Source: Serinus canaria (taxonomy: Eukaryota > Chordata > Aves > Passeriformes > Fringillidae). From it: 64,000 nucleotides of DNA. The notes beneath the pieces were generated by a model. It was not told the origin of the DNA. It saw only the letters and a program-made list of their open reading frames with translations, and made no database searches. Of this stretch, positions 1 through 11,944 are shown one piece after another. Made by a program: the position numbers and the translations under genes. Where the stretch lies: assembly GCF_022539315.1 (NCBI RefSeq), contig NC_066343.1, forward strand, positions 37,428,649 through 37,492,648, given 5' to 3'. Numbering within the stretch: the first letter of the stretch is position 1; each line of letters begins with the position of its first letter.

Positions 1-1157
1 TCCCAACACCTGAAATGCCAAGATCTGCAGATCCACTTATATCAGCTGCTGAGGGCAGGCTGCTACCACCAGCCATTGACACAATTTGTACACTACTTCC
101 AAGATGACACAGGGGAAAAGGACCTTTAGGATTGGATGAGGTATGTGTGGGTTTAAATCTCAAAGCTTTTAGCTTGAACTCGTCAAGCTGGTGAAAAGAG
201 CAAATAACAAGGAAAATACCTTTTTGAGCATTTGCTAAAAATTCCAGGTGATTGCTCTCCTTATACAGACAGACAGAAATACCTTCTATGTATCTTTTTG
301 CAGTCATCAGGTTTCAGGCAGGCAATTCCTGCATCTTTCAGAGAACATTTCATAACTGTGCTACCAGCAAAGACCGGTTTTATGGGAACTATTCAAACAC
401 TTGCTGCTACCAAGTGACAGTTGTATTGAGTCTGGCTGAGATGGAGTTAATTTTCCCACAGCAGCTCTCACTGGTCTGTGGGTAGTTGGAAAGGTGTTGT
501 TAATACACCAGTGGTTTGGCTTCTGCTGAGCAGTGCTGGCAGAGCATTAGCACTGTCTCTCAACATTACCCCCACATCAGTAGACTGGGAATGGGTAAGA
601 TCCTGGAGGGGACAAAACTTGGCCAGCTGACCCAAACTGACCAAAGGGGTAACTTGTCCCATATGGTATCAGCTCAGATATAAAAGCTACGGAAAGGAGG
701 AGGAATGGGGCATTTGTTATTTACGATGTTTGCCTTTCAGACCAACTGCCACGTGTGTGGAAGCACCATTTCTTGGGAAGTGGCTCAATACTGCTAGCTC
801 ATGGGAAGCAGAAAATAAACCTTTTCTTCCACCTCTTTGTTTGTGCATGCCTAAACTTTTGCTTTTGCTTTAAACTGCCTTATCTCACCTAAAGAGCTGG
901 TTTTTATCTTAATTTCTCTTCCCTGTCCAGCTGGGAAGGGACTGATAGAGTGGCTTGGTGAGCACCTGGTGTCCAGCCAAGGTCAACCCGCCAGAACTGT
1001 ACAGGTTAAATACAATAGTACAGGGATTCTTCTCTGCCACACGGTGAGTCAAGGGATTTAACAGCAAATACATTGTACGGAAAAAAGTTCTTGAAAAGAA
1101 CAATGCACAATTAGACAGTTAAAATTCGAGGTGTACAAAAAATATTAAAACTATTAC
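1..1157 (-). other. ERCC6L2 intron 4 (5' part)
   Basis: Sequence downstream of the exon 4 donor on the minus strand; the next exon is outside the window. No coding stretch matching ERCC6L2 is seen. The middle is occupied by an ERVL-type LTR (about 415-995). The first 400 bases hold nothing recognisable. Confidence 0.75.
415..995 (+). mobile_element. Solo LTR, ERVL type, plus orientation
   Basis: The sequence follows the widespread avian ERVL LTR. It has a GGCTGAGATGGAGTTAATTTT block near the start, then a GCTGAGCAGTGCTGG block. Next come CAGCTGACCCAAACTGACC, a TATA box (TATAAAAG at 679-686), a poly(A) signal (AATAAA at 814-819) and a terminal CCAGCCAAGGTCAACCC. U3, R and U5 are therefore in plus order, opposite to the host gene. 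No internal retroviral sequence is attached, so it is a solo LTR produced by recombination. The ends are set by eye and no target-site duplication is visible. Confidence 0.75.
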
Positions 1158-1351
1158 CTGTTAAATTCATCCAAATACAGGCGAAGTATCTCATATGTAG
1201 TAAGAGCAACTTCAAATTTCCCTTGCTTGATGCGACTCATGTCATCATCTTTTTTACTGCCATGTAAGACAGCGACTTTAAAGTATCCCCATGTGTCTAA
1301 CTCATCCTTCCAGTTGTACAGCACTGAAAGAGGGGCCACTATGAGGAAAGT
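1158..1351 (-). CDS. ERCC6L2: ERCC6L2 exon 4 (helicase motifs Ia/Ib)
   Basis: This 194-bp internal exon encodes residues 189-252 of the reconstructed protein, starting [20 protein letters not shown]. It matches the vertebrate ERCC6L2 Snf2 ATPase core almost residue for residue. [12 protein letters not shown] corresponds to motif Ia and LTTYE to motif Ib of the first RecA-like lobe. On the minus strand the exon is preceded by a pyrimidine-rich acceptor ending CAG and followed by the donor GTAATAG. The incoming phase is 0. It ends after two bases of a codon, so the next exon, outside the window to the left, must supply the third. ERCC6L2 is an ATP-driven DNA translocase acting in the nucleus in genome maintenance; in humans its loss causes a bone-marrow-failure syndrome. 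Confidence 0.95.
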
Positions 1352-2826
1352 CTGAAAACAAATATAAATCACAGTATCACTAGAAAAACTACAACATAGC
1401 ATTTCTCAATAAGTGAGTCAAGCTCTTGACTATTTTACTGCTCTGAGCAGTCTGTTTAATTCTGCCATTTCAAAGGATGTATGGGAAATATCAAAAGTTA
1501 ATATAAATTCAAAAGTAATCAGTTTACCCTGAGTATGTATATAACACAGCAGAAAAATACTGTCATACCAAAATTAAATACTAAAAAGCACTACTTACTT
1601 AAATTATACTCTTAACAAATGCAGTAAGATGTGAAACACTATCATTTTGCATTGTCATAGCATCCGTATACCATAATATGTTTTACAAATGGAGAAAATA
1701 AAAGGATGAAGAGGGTAAGCAGCTTCCTCAAATCTATAAGTCTAGCCAGTATGTGACTTGAAAACAGATAGCCCAGAAAAGAGTTAAAAAAATTAGGACA
1801 GCTCACACAATTCACTTAGTGTAATAAAATCAAAGAGGTAGGAAGTGACCTTGGGACATTTTCAGTCGAACTGTAGTCAAAGCAGTGGCAACACTGACTT
1901 CAAACCCAGGCTTAGCCAAGTGAGGTCTTCAAAACCCCATAAGGATGGATGGGGTTTACAACCTCTCTGTGACCTCTTTCAACATTAAATGTCCTCAAGG
2001 TGACATTCTTCCCTCACGTATAGTGAGAGTCAGAGCCATTCCTGTTTCTTTGCATGTGAAGTGCCCTCCCTTTACCCCTTCCTCTCAGTCTATATTTCCT
2101 GAGGAGCATGTATCTATTATTCACAGAGCTACAGCCACATGACCCATTATGCCAGTCAAATTCTCTAAGTATTGTAGCAAAATAAAAATAACAATGGAAA
2201 ATAGAAATCACATGGTTTCTGTAATGGGTAAAATTAAAAAGATCTTCAGATTTATCTTATTCACACAGAACTTTTACATCTATCTTTTATTTGCTGTCAC
2301 TGTATTTTATTACCTAGATTATCAGCCAGACTTATTTCCAATATTACGACAGCCAATCAAGAAAACACAGGATATCACAAGGCTATTAGCAATACACTTT
2401 CCAAATATATCGATCTGTGTTAATTAAATAACCTGTTATTCTAGGTACACATGCTTTTTTTACTTTAAAAATCTCATCACATAACACTAATTTTCTACTC
2501 ATTGACATGGACTTTTCAATGTACTCTCGCCACAAATCTAACCCAGACACCTCAAAATGTTTTCCATTCGTGCAATTGAACAGTAGTAACAGATTAGACA
2601 ATAACAACTAGAGAGAGAGGGCACTTTGATAGTCTGGAAAACTGAAGGCTTCTCAAACACTACTAGGAAGGCTTCTCAAACACTACAAGGCAGGTCCTAC
2701 TTCAGCAGCTGAATTTTAAAAATTAATGTACATAAACTCCTACAACAAACAAACAAACAAATTCAAGTATTGACTTTCATCAAATCCTTAAAAATCACTA
2801 AATCCTTAAATCACTAAAAGTTGTAC
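1352..2826 (-). other. ERCC6L2 intron 3
   Basis: 1,475-bp intron between exons 3 and 4, bounded by GT (2825-2826) and AG (1352-1353) on the minus strand. Apart from the old CR1 fragment, it is AT-rich single-copy-looking sequence without recognisable elements. Confidence 0.9.
1838..2120 (-). mobile_element. Degraded CR1 LINE fragment, antisense
   Basis: Blocks such as CAAAGCAGTGGCAACACTGA and ACAACCTCTCTGTGACCTC follow the reverse complement of the CR1 3' region. The corresponding CR1 text is 'gctcaaagcagggccaac' and 'cttcacaacctctctgggcaacctgttcc'. The copy is highly diverged and lies inside intron 3. No coding capacity remains. Confidence 0.6.
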
Positions 2827-2946
2827 CTTCTTGGGGTTACAATCTGAGCCCTTTTTCATTGTCCGCAGTAAAAACTCCGGCATATTATTTTCAATATCCT
2901 CGCGTGTTCCCTTTTTGTGCAACACTGCAGCCAAAAATGAAATGAC
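2827..2946 (-). CDS. ERCC6L2: ERCC6L2 exon 3
   Basis: This 120-bp exon, exactly 40 codons and phase 0 at both ends, encodes residues 149-188. It starts [20 protein letters not shown] and ends in PKK. It continues directly from the ATP-binding motif at the end of exon 2: GLGKTIQ joins VISFLAAVL, the usual Snf2 arrangement. The acceptor is a T/C-rich tract ending CTCAAG and the donor is GTACAA. The stretch [16 protein letters not shown] is specific to ERCC6L2 rather than to CSB (ERCC6), which supports the gene assignment. The last residues before the donor (GSDCNP) are a variable loop, so small differences from mammals are expected there. Confidence 0.95.
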
Positions 2947-4730
2947 CTTGAGAAAGAAAACAATTCTCAGTAACCATGTATAATAAGAAATTGAAGGCAT
3001 TCCACAAAAAATAAACATTTAGGACAAAATCTCGGACAGGACTCTGGAAGGTGGTTTGGTTTGGTGGGAGGGAAGATTTTTTCTGGGGGATGCAGGCAGG
3101 GGATGTTTATTTGCTTTAAATAAATCTGGTTTTAAAATGGGACCCCTCCCTCCTTTGGATTCCCAAGAACTCCTTGAACTGATGATAAGAGCAAGTAATT
3201 ACTTTACCTCATTCTTTTATTCTTTAAGAGGAAACATCACAAAAATACACAAGAGGCAGAGCATGAATGAACAGAAAAAACAGAGATGAGGCTTGTCTTG
3301 TAACTCTCCTCCTTTTCAGGGTACTTGAAGTTCAGATGAGAAAACAGAAGGAACAGATATCCTCTAACTATCCTCTCAACGTTACTTCCACAAAACGAAG
3401 AAAAGGCTTATCCTACAGGTTTGTTTTTTTACTAATATGCCTTTTTCTGTATGTTTCATTACCCCAGACTCCTGTTGTTGACATCAAAACCATTTTTTTT
3501 CTTTTGTGTCATATTCTCCCATCTGCCTCAAACCAGTCAAGGTGATTATGAGAACACATTTATTACAATACACCACAGCAAGGACAACATCCCAGCACAG
3601 GCTATTCCAAACTACTCCTATCATAATCAAAAACAGGAAGAAGGCAGAAGAAGTTCTGGCCAGAACATACAAATTCAAAATTCACTTGGGATAAATGGCA
3701 TCCATGGACTTAGCAGCAGCAAGGACCAGGTGTATCATCAGAGAGGTGCCCTTCTTTCTAAATCTCAACAGGCGCCTTTCATTCAGAGCAGCCAGCTCCA
3801 GCTGCTTCCTTTTTGTGGCTGCTACACAGCTGGTCATAGCAGGCTAGAGGTACAGCTACCAACTGTTGATGCCCAAAAAAAGAACTTTCTCCCTCTAATG
3901 ATGGAAGAGAAAGAGCTAGTCAGGAGAGCAGAGTGCAGAAAAAATACCTCCATGAAAAGAGTAGCTGGATGGACAGAAGAGAGAAGAAATCCATCATAGG
4001 TATAGCCACAGAGTAAAAGAAAGGTGTGTAGGATAAAAGTAACCCAAACATTTTTATGCATAATATCTCACAAACTGAGGTTGAGATGAACTGCCAGTTT
4101 GCACATATTGCTTAACTAATGACTTTTTACTTTTAAATCCTTTGAGAATTAGAATCAAATTCAACTGAACAATAAATCTCCATGTCTTTTCCACATTCTC
4201 CATTTTTGGTAGAATTTGCATTACAAATTTCTAAGCATAGTAAACGCAGCGAAACAGCGACTCATTATCAAAAATCTTTGGCTCTTCTAGATAAAGCAAG
4301 AAGCAACCTAAAGGCCTGGATAGCAAACTAGTTTACTATAGTCACACTAAGAAACAACTTTATTCTATTTGCCTTCACCTAAACTTCAGCTTAATATGAA
4401 TGAACCATATGGCCAGGACATTTAAAGCAAAAATCAGTTCAGAAATACAAAGAACATTAAAATTCAACGGATTTCTAGAAAAGTTTATCTTATGAACCAT
4501 CCTATAATTCAAAAACAGCAAGCTTCGGCCAACTGACAATCATAGGACAACTTTTTTTCTGAGATTGTATCAGTTATTCAATGAAGTTTAAATTTATTTT
4601 TTCACATGTACTAACCTTTTCTAAACAAGCTAATTCTACCATTTTACTTCATATCCACTGAACTGCCTTTCCCACGCTGAACTTCAAACAAACACTGTGT
4701 TTAATTAAAAATACACAGGATTACAGAATC

Positions 4731-4784
4731 ACAAAATGGTAAGGTCTGGTATTGGAATAATTACTGATATAGCTGGACAGGGCA
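4731..4784 (-). mobile_element. Possible 3' tip of a CR1, separated from its body
   Basis: CAGAATCACAAAATGGTAAG resembles the reverse complement of the CR1 3' end ('cagaatcacagaatggtttgg'). The CR1 body with the same orientation resumes at about 6705 after two LTRs. This may be the tip of that element, split by the LTR insertions. The match is short, so the link is tentative. Confidence 0.35.
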
Positions 4785-5343
4785 TGCCTGAGCTTGTCTG
4801 GTTCTTGCTGCTGAACCAAATAGCAGCACTGTGGTGTTTTCACCCCAGAGACACCTTTTGGCTAGCTGAATGCTGCAGCTGAGTGCTTGGAGGCGAGTCC
4901 AGGCATGCAGGAGCTCTGGTGGTCGCCAGGTTTACCTCTGGCGGAGAAGCTTTAAGCCAGTGGTGAAGGAAAGGAGTTGGTTCTGATGGAGGATTTCGAT
5001 CCAGAGCTTTATTCTGGCCCGCCCACAGGCCTCTGAATCCAGCAACAGCTCTAACAGAACTCCCCAAACCGTGTGGTTGCTGTTCCTTTTAGCACCAGGG
5101 AGAGGGGGAGGGAAGGGGTAGGAAGCCCACAAACCAGGTACATCTTAAGGGACCTAGGACACCTGGATGGCCCAATGCCCCCCCAGGGGTAGGGGGCATC
5201 TTTTGAATCTGCCCAATCACTCAATGCCCTTCTGGAATGCCAGGATTGACAGACAGCACTCAGCAGGAGTTAGTGTGGAAAGGAGAGGGGATTGACACAC
5301 CTGACAGGGAATTATCAGGGAGGAACCTAGGGTATCTGAGGCA
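4785..5343 (-). mobile_element. LTR remnant, minus orientation
   Basis: 559 bp with short imperfect inverted ends (TGCCTGAG and CTGAGGCA). Read on the minus strand, it has an AATAAA signal at 5008-5013. It is GC-richer than the intron and has C/G runs typical of avian LTRs. I see no target-site duplication, so the ends are approximate. It lies 17 bp from the next LTR. Confidence 0.5.
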
Positions 5344-5360
5344 AACCATGACTTCACACC

Positions 5361-6694
5361 TGTCATGGTTTGAGCCTGGCGCAATGCCAGTGCTCTCACG
5401 AGATTACTTTTTTCTCTGGCACTTACTGTGAGATGTGATCAGAGACAGAGCAGAGTAGGTTCTAACTTGAGGTTTAAAGGAAAAAAAACTTTATTAACTT
5501 AAAACTACAAAGGAAAACACTAAGGAAAACACACAAAACACATAGAACTCAAGATGAAAATTTTCCAAATTTCTTCCTCCTCCCCCCACTTAGATTTCTA
5601 ATTCTATTACTACTAAATTCACCTTTTAGATAATCGGTTCTCAATTCTTTGAGAAGAGAGAAGTCTTTCTTGCACTACAGACTTCTTCAGGAAACAGTCG
5701 AAACTTCTCGTGTTTCTATGTCACACGTGGCACCACCCGGAGAACATTTTGCTATCGTGACTTCTTCTTTCTATGTCTAGTGCTCTCACTACTGCACATG
5801 GATCAGAGCTGCTTCTAGGGTTTTTCCCTTTAAGGATACTTTGTCTAGTTCTAAAAAGAGCACAGTCTTTCTCTTTTTGGGACACTTGTCTCTCCCAAAT
5901 TTCACCCCCTGGGGCTGAGGGGTCTCTTGAACAGAGATCATCTTTTTCTTCTTCTTTTTCGAAACGGAGGGTACTACTACTACTTTCTTTACTTGTCGTC
6001 TCTGTTCACACTCTTCTACATCACTGTACTCTCTTGGTTTTGAGCTATCGCTTCTCCTTAGAATGTAGTCTCTGTGTCACAGGAACACAAGGGGGTCTTG
6101 CTGTGGCTATACAAGAAAAGTCTAGCTAAAGGCTACTCTATTATCTCTTCTTACTTAGGATTCTTCTTAACATCTTCTCAATCTCATCAACTTCAGGAGG
6201 AATCAGCATTTGCAAGGTTTCCATCCTCCCCAGAAGGGTTAAAAGTCTCAGGCTCTGCCGGTTTGTTTCATGAACTCTCACGCTTGGCTGCTTTGCTGGG
6301 CACCCCCCCCTTCTCTTTTACGCTGGCCGCTATCACCGGCACCGGCTCTGTCTCTCTCTCTCTCTCTCCGGGGAGGGGGGGGGGAAATGGAGGATGGCTG
6401 CTTGAAGTCTTTGCAATGTTTTCTTCTACTCTTGGGCTTAGGCTTGGTCTACCTCTCTCTGGCCACATGGCTCCCCTCCCCCCCCCGCCCAGCTCGGCCG
6501 GGCAGGGGGGTCTGCTCACTCTCAAGCGGGACTCCAAGAGGAAGTTGTCCTGGCAGATCACAGCTTTTAACCCCTGTGTTCTCAGAGGCGTATCTATGCT
6601 CTCAGTGGACAAACCAGGTGCCAATATTAAATCTGAACACTGATTGGCTTGCCCACACCATCACAAAAACTTCATTTCCTCTTAAACCACGACA
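5361..6694 (-). mobile_element. Solo LTR of 1,334 bp with intact 5-bp target duplication
   Basis: The element starts TGTCATGGTTT and ends AAACCACGACA, near-perfect inverted termini with the TG...CA rule. It is flanked by the same five bases, ACACC, at 5356-5360 and 6695-6699. A poly(A) signal AATAAA lies on the minus strand at 5490-5495, so the LTR is probably oriented minus, like the host gene. The interior has pyrimidine runs, a (TC)n tract at 6351-6368 and C-rich patches. Plus-strand open frames of up to 189 codons inside it are not viral genes. A 5-bp duplication is typical of ERVL-like elements. The family was not confirmed by search. Confidence 0.8.
6351..6368. repeat. (TC)9 tract
   Basis: Short dinucleotide run followed by a G-rich block, inside the 1.3-kb LTR. 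Confidence 0.9.
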
Positions 6695-6704
6695 ACACCG
6701 CAAC

Positions 6705-7785
6705 AGGTTGGAAGGAATGCTAAAGATCACCTAGTTCCAATCCCTGCCATGGGCAAGGATGCCATTCACTAGTCCAGATTGCTCAGGCCCCCATCAAACC
6801 TGAACACAAAGGTTACTGGAAGGCCGCAGTGAGGTCCTCCAAGAGCCTTCTCTTCTCCAGGCAGAACTGCCCCAAATCTTTCCACCTCTCTTCATAGGAG
6901 AGGTGCTCAATCCCTTGGAACACCTAGTGGCTTCCTCTGGTCCTGCTCCAACAGATCCACATCACTCCTGTGCTGGGGACCCCAGAGCTGGATGCAGTGT
7001 TCCAGGTGGAGTCTCAGACAAGCGGAGCAGAGGGGAAGAACCACCTCCCTTGACCTGCTGGACATGCTGCTTCGGATGCACCCCTAGGCTGCAAGCACAC
7101 ATTGCTGGCTCATATCCAGCTCTTCACATACAAGAATCCCCCAGTCCCCCTTCTCAGGGCTGCTCTCTACAACTTCTCCCAGTTTGTGTTCATGTCTGGG
7201 AGTGTCCTAGAACAGGTGCTGCACCTTGCACTTGGAATTGTTGAACTTCTCATGTTCTCATGGGCCCAACTCTCAAGCTTGTCCCAGGTCCCTTTGGATG
7301 GCATCCCATCCTTCCACTGTGTCAACTGCACTGCTCAGATTTGTGTCATTGGCAAACTTGTTGAGATTGCACTCGATCCCACTGTCTGTGACATTGAGGT
7401 AAACATTGCAGAACAGTGGTCTCAAAACAGAGCCTGAAGTCATCACTCATCACCAGCCTCCACCACAACACAGAGACACTGACCACAACTCTCTGGCTGC
7501 ATCCAGCCAGCCAGCTCTTTTATCCATTGAACTGTCCATCCATCAAATCCACCCATCTCCAGTTTGTAGTTAAGGATGTCATGTGGAACCATATCAAAGG
7601 CCCTACAAGAAGCAGAGACATCTGTCCATCTTCCCATACTGACCATTACCATAATTTCATCACATAAGGTCACCAGACCGGTCAGGAACAAGTCTGTCAC
7701 TGCCTCAGATCAGTCACCTCAACCTTTCTTTTCTGACCTATGTACCTACAGAATGCCTTCTTGTTATTCTTCACATATGATACTC
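6705..7785 (-). mobile_element. CR1 LINE fragment, about 1.1 kb, antisense on plus
   Basis: Starts with the reversed CR1 3' end (GGTTGGAAGGAATGC, then GATCACCTAGTTCCAATCCC). It runs back through the typical 'ttggaacacctagtggc', 'gctggatgcagtgttcc' and 'cattggcaaacttgttgag' blocks into the reverse-transcriptase region. On the minus strand around 7443-7700 a decayed RT segment is readable (CRAFDMVPHDIL, then GGFDGWTVQWI). This corresponds to the CR1 'SKAFDTVPHDIL...GLDGWTV' region. The frame is broken in several places and the element is 5'-truncated, as is usual for CR1. Confidence 0.85.
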
Positions 7786-7994
7786 TTCACATAAGATATT
7801 CTTTGAAATCTCTACCTTTCTTCTGAAAACTTGACACAGATTAAAAGAAATAGCCATCAGATATGAATTCCACATAGGAACACACTGTCACTGTGATAAA
7901 TGTGCCTAGAGAATCAGCTCTGAGATTCAAAAATGCAAGATGCAATCAAGACAACTAAATTCAGTTTTTGCCCCCAAAGTTTACTATTATCTTA

Positions 7995-8043
7995 CACAAA
8001 TATATATATAGAGTGACAGATAAATATATAAATATATAGATAT
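7995..8043. repeat. AT-rich simple repeat
   Basis: Runs of ATATATAT and AATATATAA separated by a short non-repeat stretch. Confidence 0.7.
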
Positions 8044-9052
8044 TTCTTACTACATGAAATCAGATTATTTGCTGGTCTGAGTAGAAACAGTCTTCCGTTA
8101 CTACTGAACTCTTCAACTACCACGGACAAGAAACACGGCCATACTTAATCTGAAGCATCTGTTAAGAGACCATCATCAGCTATTTATACCAATCCATGAT
8201 ACACCTCTAAATTCTCTATGCAAAATTTTGAAAATTTAGTTTACCCAGTCCTCTTGTTAAGTTTGCTACAGGACAACACTTTTTTTGTGCGGAAAGGAAT
8301 CTGTTAACATTCTCCTTAATGGAAAGACAATAGATACCACAGACAATACGTGTCAGTGAAGGAATGAGCTTGCATCGGACACACGGAGCAAGACAAAAGA
8401 GAGTGGGATAAAGGTTATCTCCCTCAGAACTCAAACCACTCACTTTAAATCAGACAGACTATAGAGAATTTCCACACATAAAATCACCTTAATTACACCA
8501 AAGAGCGAGCAAAGAGTGAGCACAGATTTAAAGCATAACGAAAAAAATCCAGCTACACTTTTTCCTCCCATCAATCAAGCTGCATTATCAAAAAAGTGAT
8601 GGAAGCATTATTTCCAGAGATGGGAGTGAAAGTGTCAGTTCTTTTGCATTCCCAGAACAGTGAAACTATTAGTTTTCAGGAAAAAAGGAAAAAGGTATTT
8701 TAAATGCAAGAGTCAGATAAGGGTCTCCAAGTTCTTTTAGTGTACTTCAGTGCAAATTGCTTTCATGATAGACAGGTAGCAATCCTCAAAGCAAATTAAA
8801 CACACTAGCATTTTAACTATCATAATTACTCATGCATATACTAAAAAGAGTCACATCCCAGTTTTATGGCCTGTAAAGAGTGAGTCTTAAATCAGCAATG
8901 CACTCCTGGCTTCCTGGGCATCATGTCCTGCCTCATCCATGTCTGAAACAGCAGACGGAGGTTTGAACTTCATAAATACAACACTTTTAAAAAAAGATTT
9001 ACAGATCCCAGAAAATACTACATTCTCCCACTGTAACAAACAAAAAGAATAC

Positions 9053-9474
9053 CTGTATTGTCTTTCCAAGGCCCATATCATCTCCAAGAATGCACCCTCT
9101 TTTATTAGCATAGTGTCTATATAGAAACTGGGCTCCTTCCCTTTGATAATCTCGCAGGTATCTATTAATTGTATACGGGATAAAATCACCATTGTCAGAT
9201 AATTTAAAAGCAACTCCAGGAGATGGAAGATTTTGGTCAGGAAAATATGGCTTTTCCAGATCACCTTCATCAAATATTAAGCTTTTCCAGGGTCCTCTAC
9301 TGTTGACTTTACAAAGTTTTGTTATTAGTATTTTCCTTTCTTCAGACTCCAAGAATGATACAACAGCAAATGATTTTCCATTCTTGTCCTTTTCAAGAGA
9401 AGTTATTGTTCCTTCATGAAGTTTTCCATTTTCAAAACAAGGGGCAAGGCATTTCTCCCCAATACGCCAATGGT
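9053..9474 (-). CDS. ERCC6L2: ERCC6L2 exon 2 (Tudor-like segment and helicase motif I)
   Basis: This 422-bp exon completes codon 8 and encodes residues 9-148. The N-terminal half (GEKCLAPCFENGKLHEGTI through FAVVSFLESEERKI) is the Tudor-like segment of ERCC6L2. The second half has the conserved PYTINRYLRDYQREG of the Q-motif region. It ends with the Walker A/motif I DDMGLGKT followed by IQ. Splice signals on the minus strand are clear: a long T tract ending TTATAG before the exon, and CAG followed by GTATTC after it. The incoming phase uses one base from exon 1 (GAC, Asp) and the outgoing phase is 0. The active-site lysine and the DDMG signature are intact, so I see no sign of a pseudogene. 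Confidence 0.96.
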
Positions 9475-11908
9475 CTATAAAAAAACCAAACACACATAGT
9501 GATAAACTGGTCTGATGTAAAAATGGTTTCATTTCTTCACTATCAAAATAAAGGATATAAATTTAGTTTACAAAATGCATGCAACTTCATACAAACACTT
9601 TATTGAAGGTAGCACTAGAATCAAAATAGCAGTTACTGTTTACAGCTAGACATAAAATTATAGTTTGCTCTAACACCACTATTTTAGAAATAACAGAAGG
9701 TGTATAGGAAAAAAAAGGCAAAATCCAGATTCCAATGCATTAAGTTAGCACAGTAGCTTCACACAGGCAAACACAGCAGTATGTATCAAAGTGGAAAGAC
9801 CCCACATCACACTGGCAATGAAAAATAATACAAGATACCTCTACTAAAAGAAAAAAACCAAGGTCTTCACTCTCCACAGTAAAAAGACCTCACAAATAAT
9901 GGCTGCACACAAAGTTTTTCAAATCTCAACAGAGAGAAAAAGGGGTGTTCTTCTGAGTTTGCAGAAACTCAGAAATTTCTCATCTTCCCCTACTCAGTCA
10001 TCCCAAAACAAAGGGATACATGACTCATTTCAGAACCTTTATTGTTTTTTACCTATTTGCTGGAATAAGTTTTGATACTTACAAGAAAGCCATTATCAAT
10101 TACTGTGAGATGCACTTTTTTTATAGGAAGAAGTGAGCCAGGGATAATCAGAGCAAGAATTCATCATTCTATGACCAGTGGTGGTATATATTCCTGGACA
10201 CATCAACCCAGACACTTTTCAGAGGTAAGGAAGAAAGTTCTGAAGGCAAGAAACTCCACCTTAGCCTATTTTAATGTCTCTGCGTAAAAACTGGAAGAAG
10301 ACTGGTTCTCCTCACCAAGTTCTGAGCATCTAGAAGCATATACTTACAGGACTAATGTCAACAATCTATTAATTATATCAATGATAACCATAATTCATTT
10401 ACTTAATCGTTTTAATTATATACACTTCAAGAAAACAAAAGCATCCATGTAGCCAAGCCCACTATTCTGCACCCAACACTGGCCCTAAGCTGACATGCGG
10501 GTAACAATAAAAATAGTACAACCCTACAGAACACCTTTATTCCAAAATCCTTTGGCCTCTAAAGTATCATTTTAGTTACAGAGATTTCATGGGCCACAGG
10601 TGGTTTGTCTGGTGAGCTAATAACAGCAGACTGCTCTCTTTCAAGTAGCTCCACTCCCCTTTCAACACATACAGATTCCTAGAATTTGGTGACTTCTGAC
10701 TAAAAATATTGTGGGTCTGCTCTGGATACATGTCACACTTTTGCCTGATATGAACTTCAATCCAAAGAACTAAACTGATGGCCCACTAGTTCTTATACTA
10801 ACAAGCTCATAAACGAAACTCTCCCCATTTTATTCACTATTCTGCAGATGTCTTTAATAATGGCCCCATCACCCTTGCTTGGAGATCAGCCCCACACCTT
10901 GTGATCTGCTACATAAGCTGCTCCAAGACCCTCAGCCATTCTTTCAGATCTTCTCAAAGACTTGAAGCTCAAATACAACTTTCTGAGGCAAAGGGTGAAG
11001 TACAGGCTGTATATTCAACAAATTATACATAACTAATCTGTAAAGTTCATGGTATTTGTACACATTTCTCATCCCAATGCAAAAAGATGAGTATATTAAT
11101 GTCTTCCAGTAGCATTTAATTCTTTCTGCATCTTCATGAGAACAGGAACCAAAACTGAAAAACTGAAACCAGTTATGTACAGTACACTGTTATATATGCA
11201 AATCAAAGTTAAAATAGCAGAGCACTTCTGTAATTCCTTTTTATTTATAGTAGTGAAGGGAGATGCAACATATTCAGAAACTCTCAAGTTAAAATCATTA
11301 TTTAAGACGACAGGATTTTTGTTTTTAATGAAGCTTTTACTTGAAGCTAAGAAGCTGGTTCCTCACAACTACAGTTCAGGTACAACGAAGAACAGATTAC
11401 ACTGGGCAATAGTACGAGTGTTACTAAACTCCAAACTTAGTGAGAAGTAGGGAAAAGAACGAGAAAAAGGCTGAGACATAAAATGGTATTAAGGACCATT
11501 GCCGCAAAAGGCCAGAAAATAATGCTGTTAAAGCCAAAGTATGAACTGCTCAGTTTAACTAGCCTGATTCACCAAGTTTTTGGCTTTTGAATTAGAACCA
11601 TAATTCATGTGGACCCGTCTTTAAAACAAAGAAAATTATCTCACATGGCTTCCTGGTATGGGTATAGTACACTTGCCACCAATGATGAAAGCTGGTATTT
11701 AAGATGTTTATCTGTACTTATGCCTTTTATTACAGGTGGAAAAAATGTGCCACTGTCAACATTAACCGTAGTAAATCATAGTGGTAATGTCCTCCCGTCA
11801 CGCACTAGTTCCTTTCAACCACTACTCCTCTATGAAATTATGTCGAATGCTTTTAACTAAGTGAGGGTTGACCGCTTAATTTAAAGTGCGAGGTTCCATT
11901 TTCCTTTC

Positions 11909-11944
<36 letters not shown>

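Larger units (their letters stand above)
2947..9052 (-). other. ERCC6L2 intron 2
   Basis: 6.1-kb intron bounded by GT/AG. Its central third (about 4.73-7.79 kb) is retroelement sequence: two LTRs and a CR1. The flanks (2.95-4.7 and 7.8-9.05 kb) show no recognisable repeat except short AT-rich runs. A 182-codon open frame on the plus strand (3451-3999) resembles nothing known and is treated as chance. Confidence 0.9.

Noticed and set aside
3451..3999. 182-codon plus-strand open frame in intron 2
   Set aside because: No recognised domain; antisense within an intron, with low-complexity start and no supporting splice or promoter signals.
6074..6643. 189-codon open frame
   Set aside because: Lies completely inside the 1.33-kb LTR; not a retroviral protein frame.
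10520..10980. Possible ancient LINE remnant in intron 1
   Set aside because: Some phrases feel repeat-like, but no block matches a known element well enough by eye.
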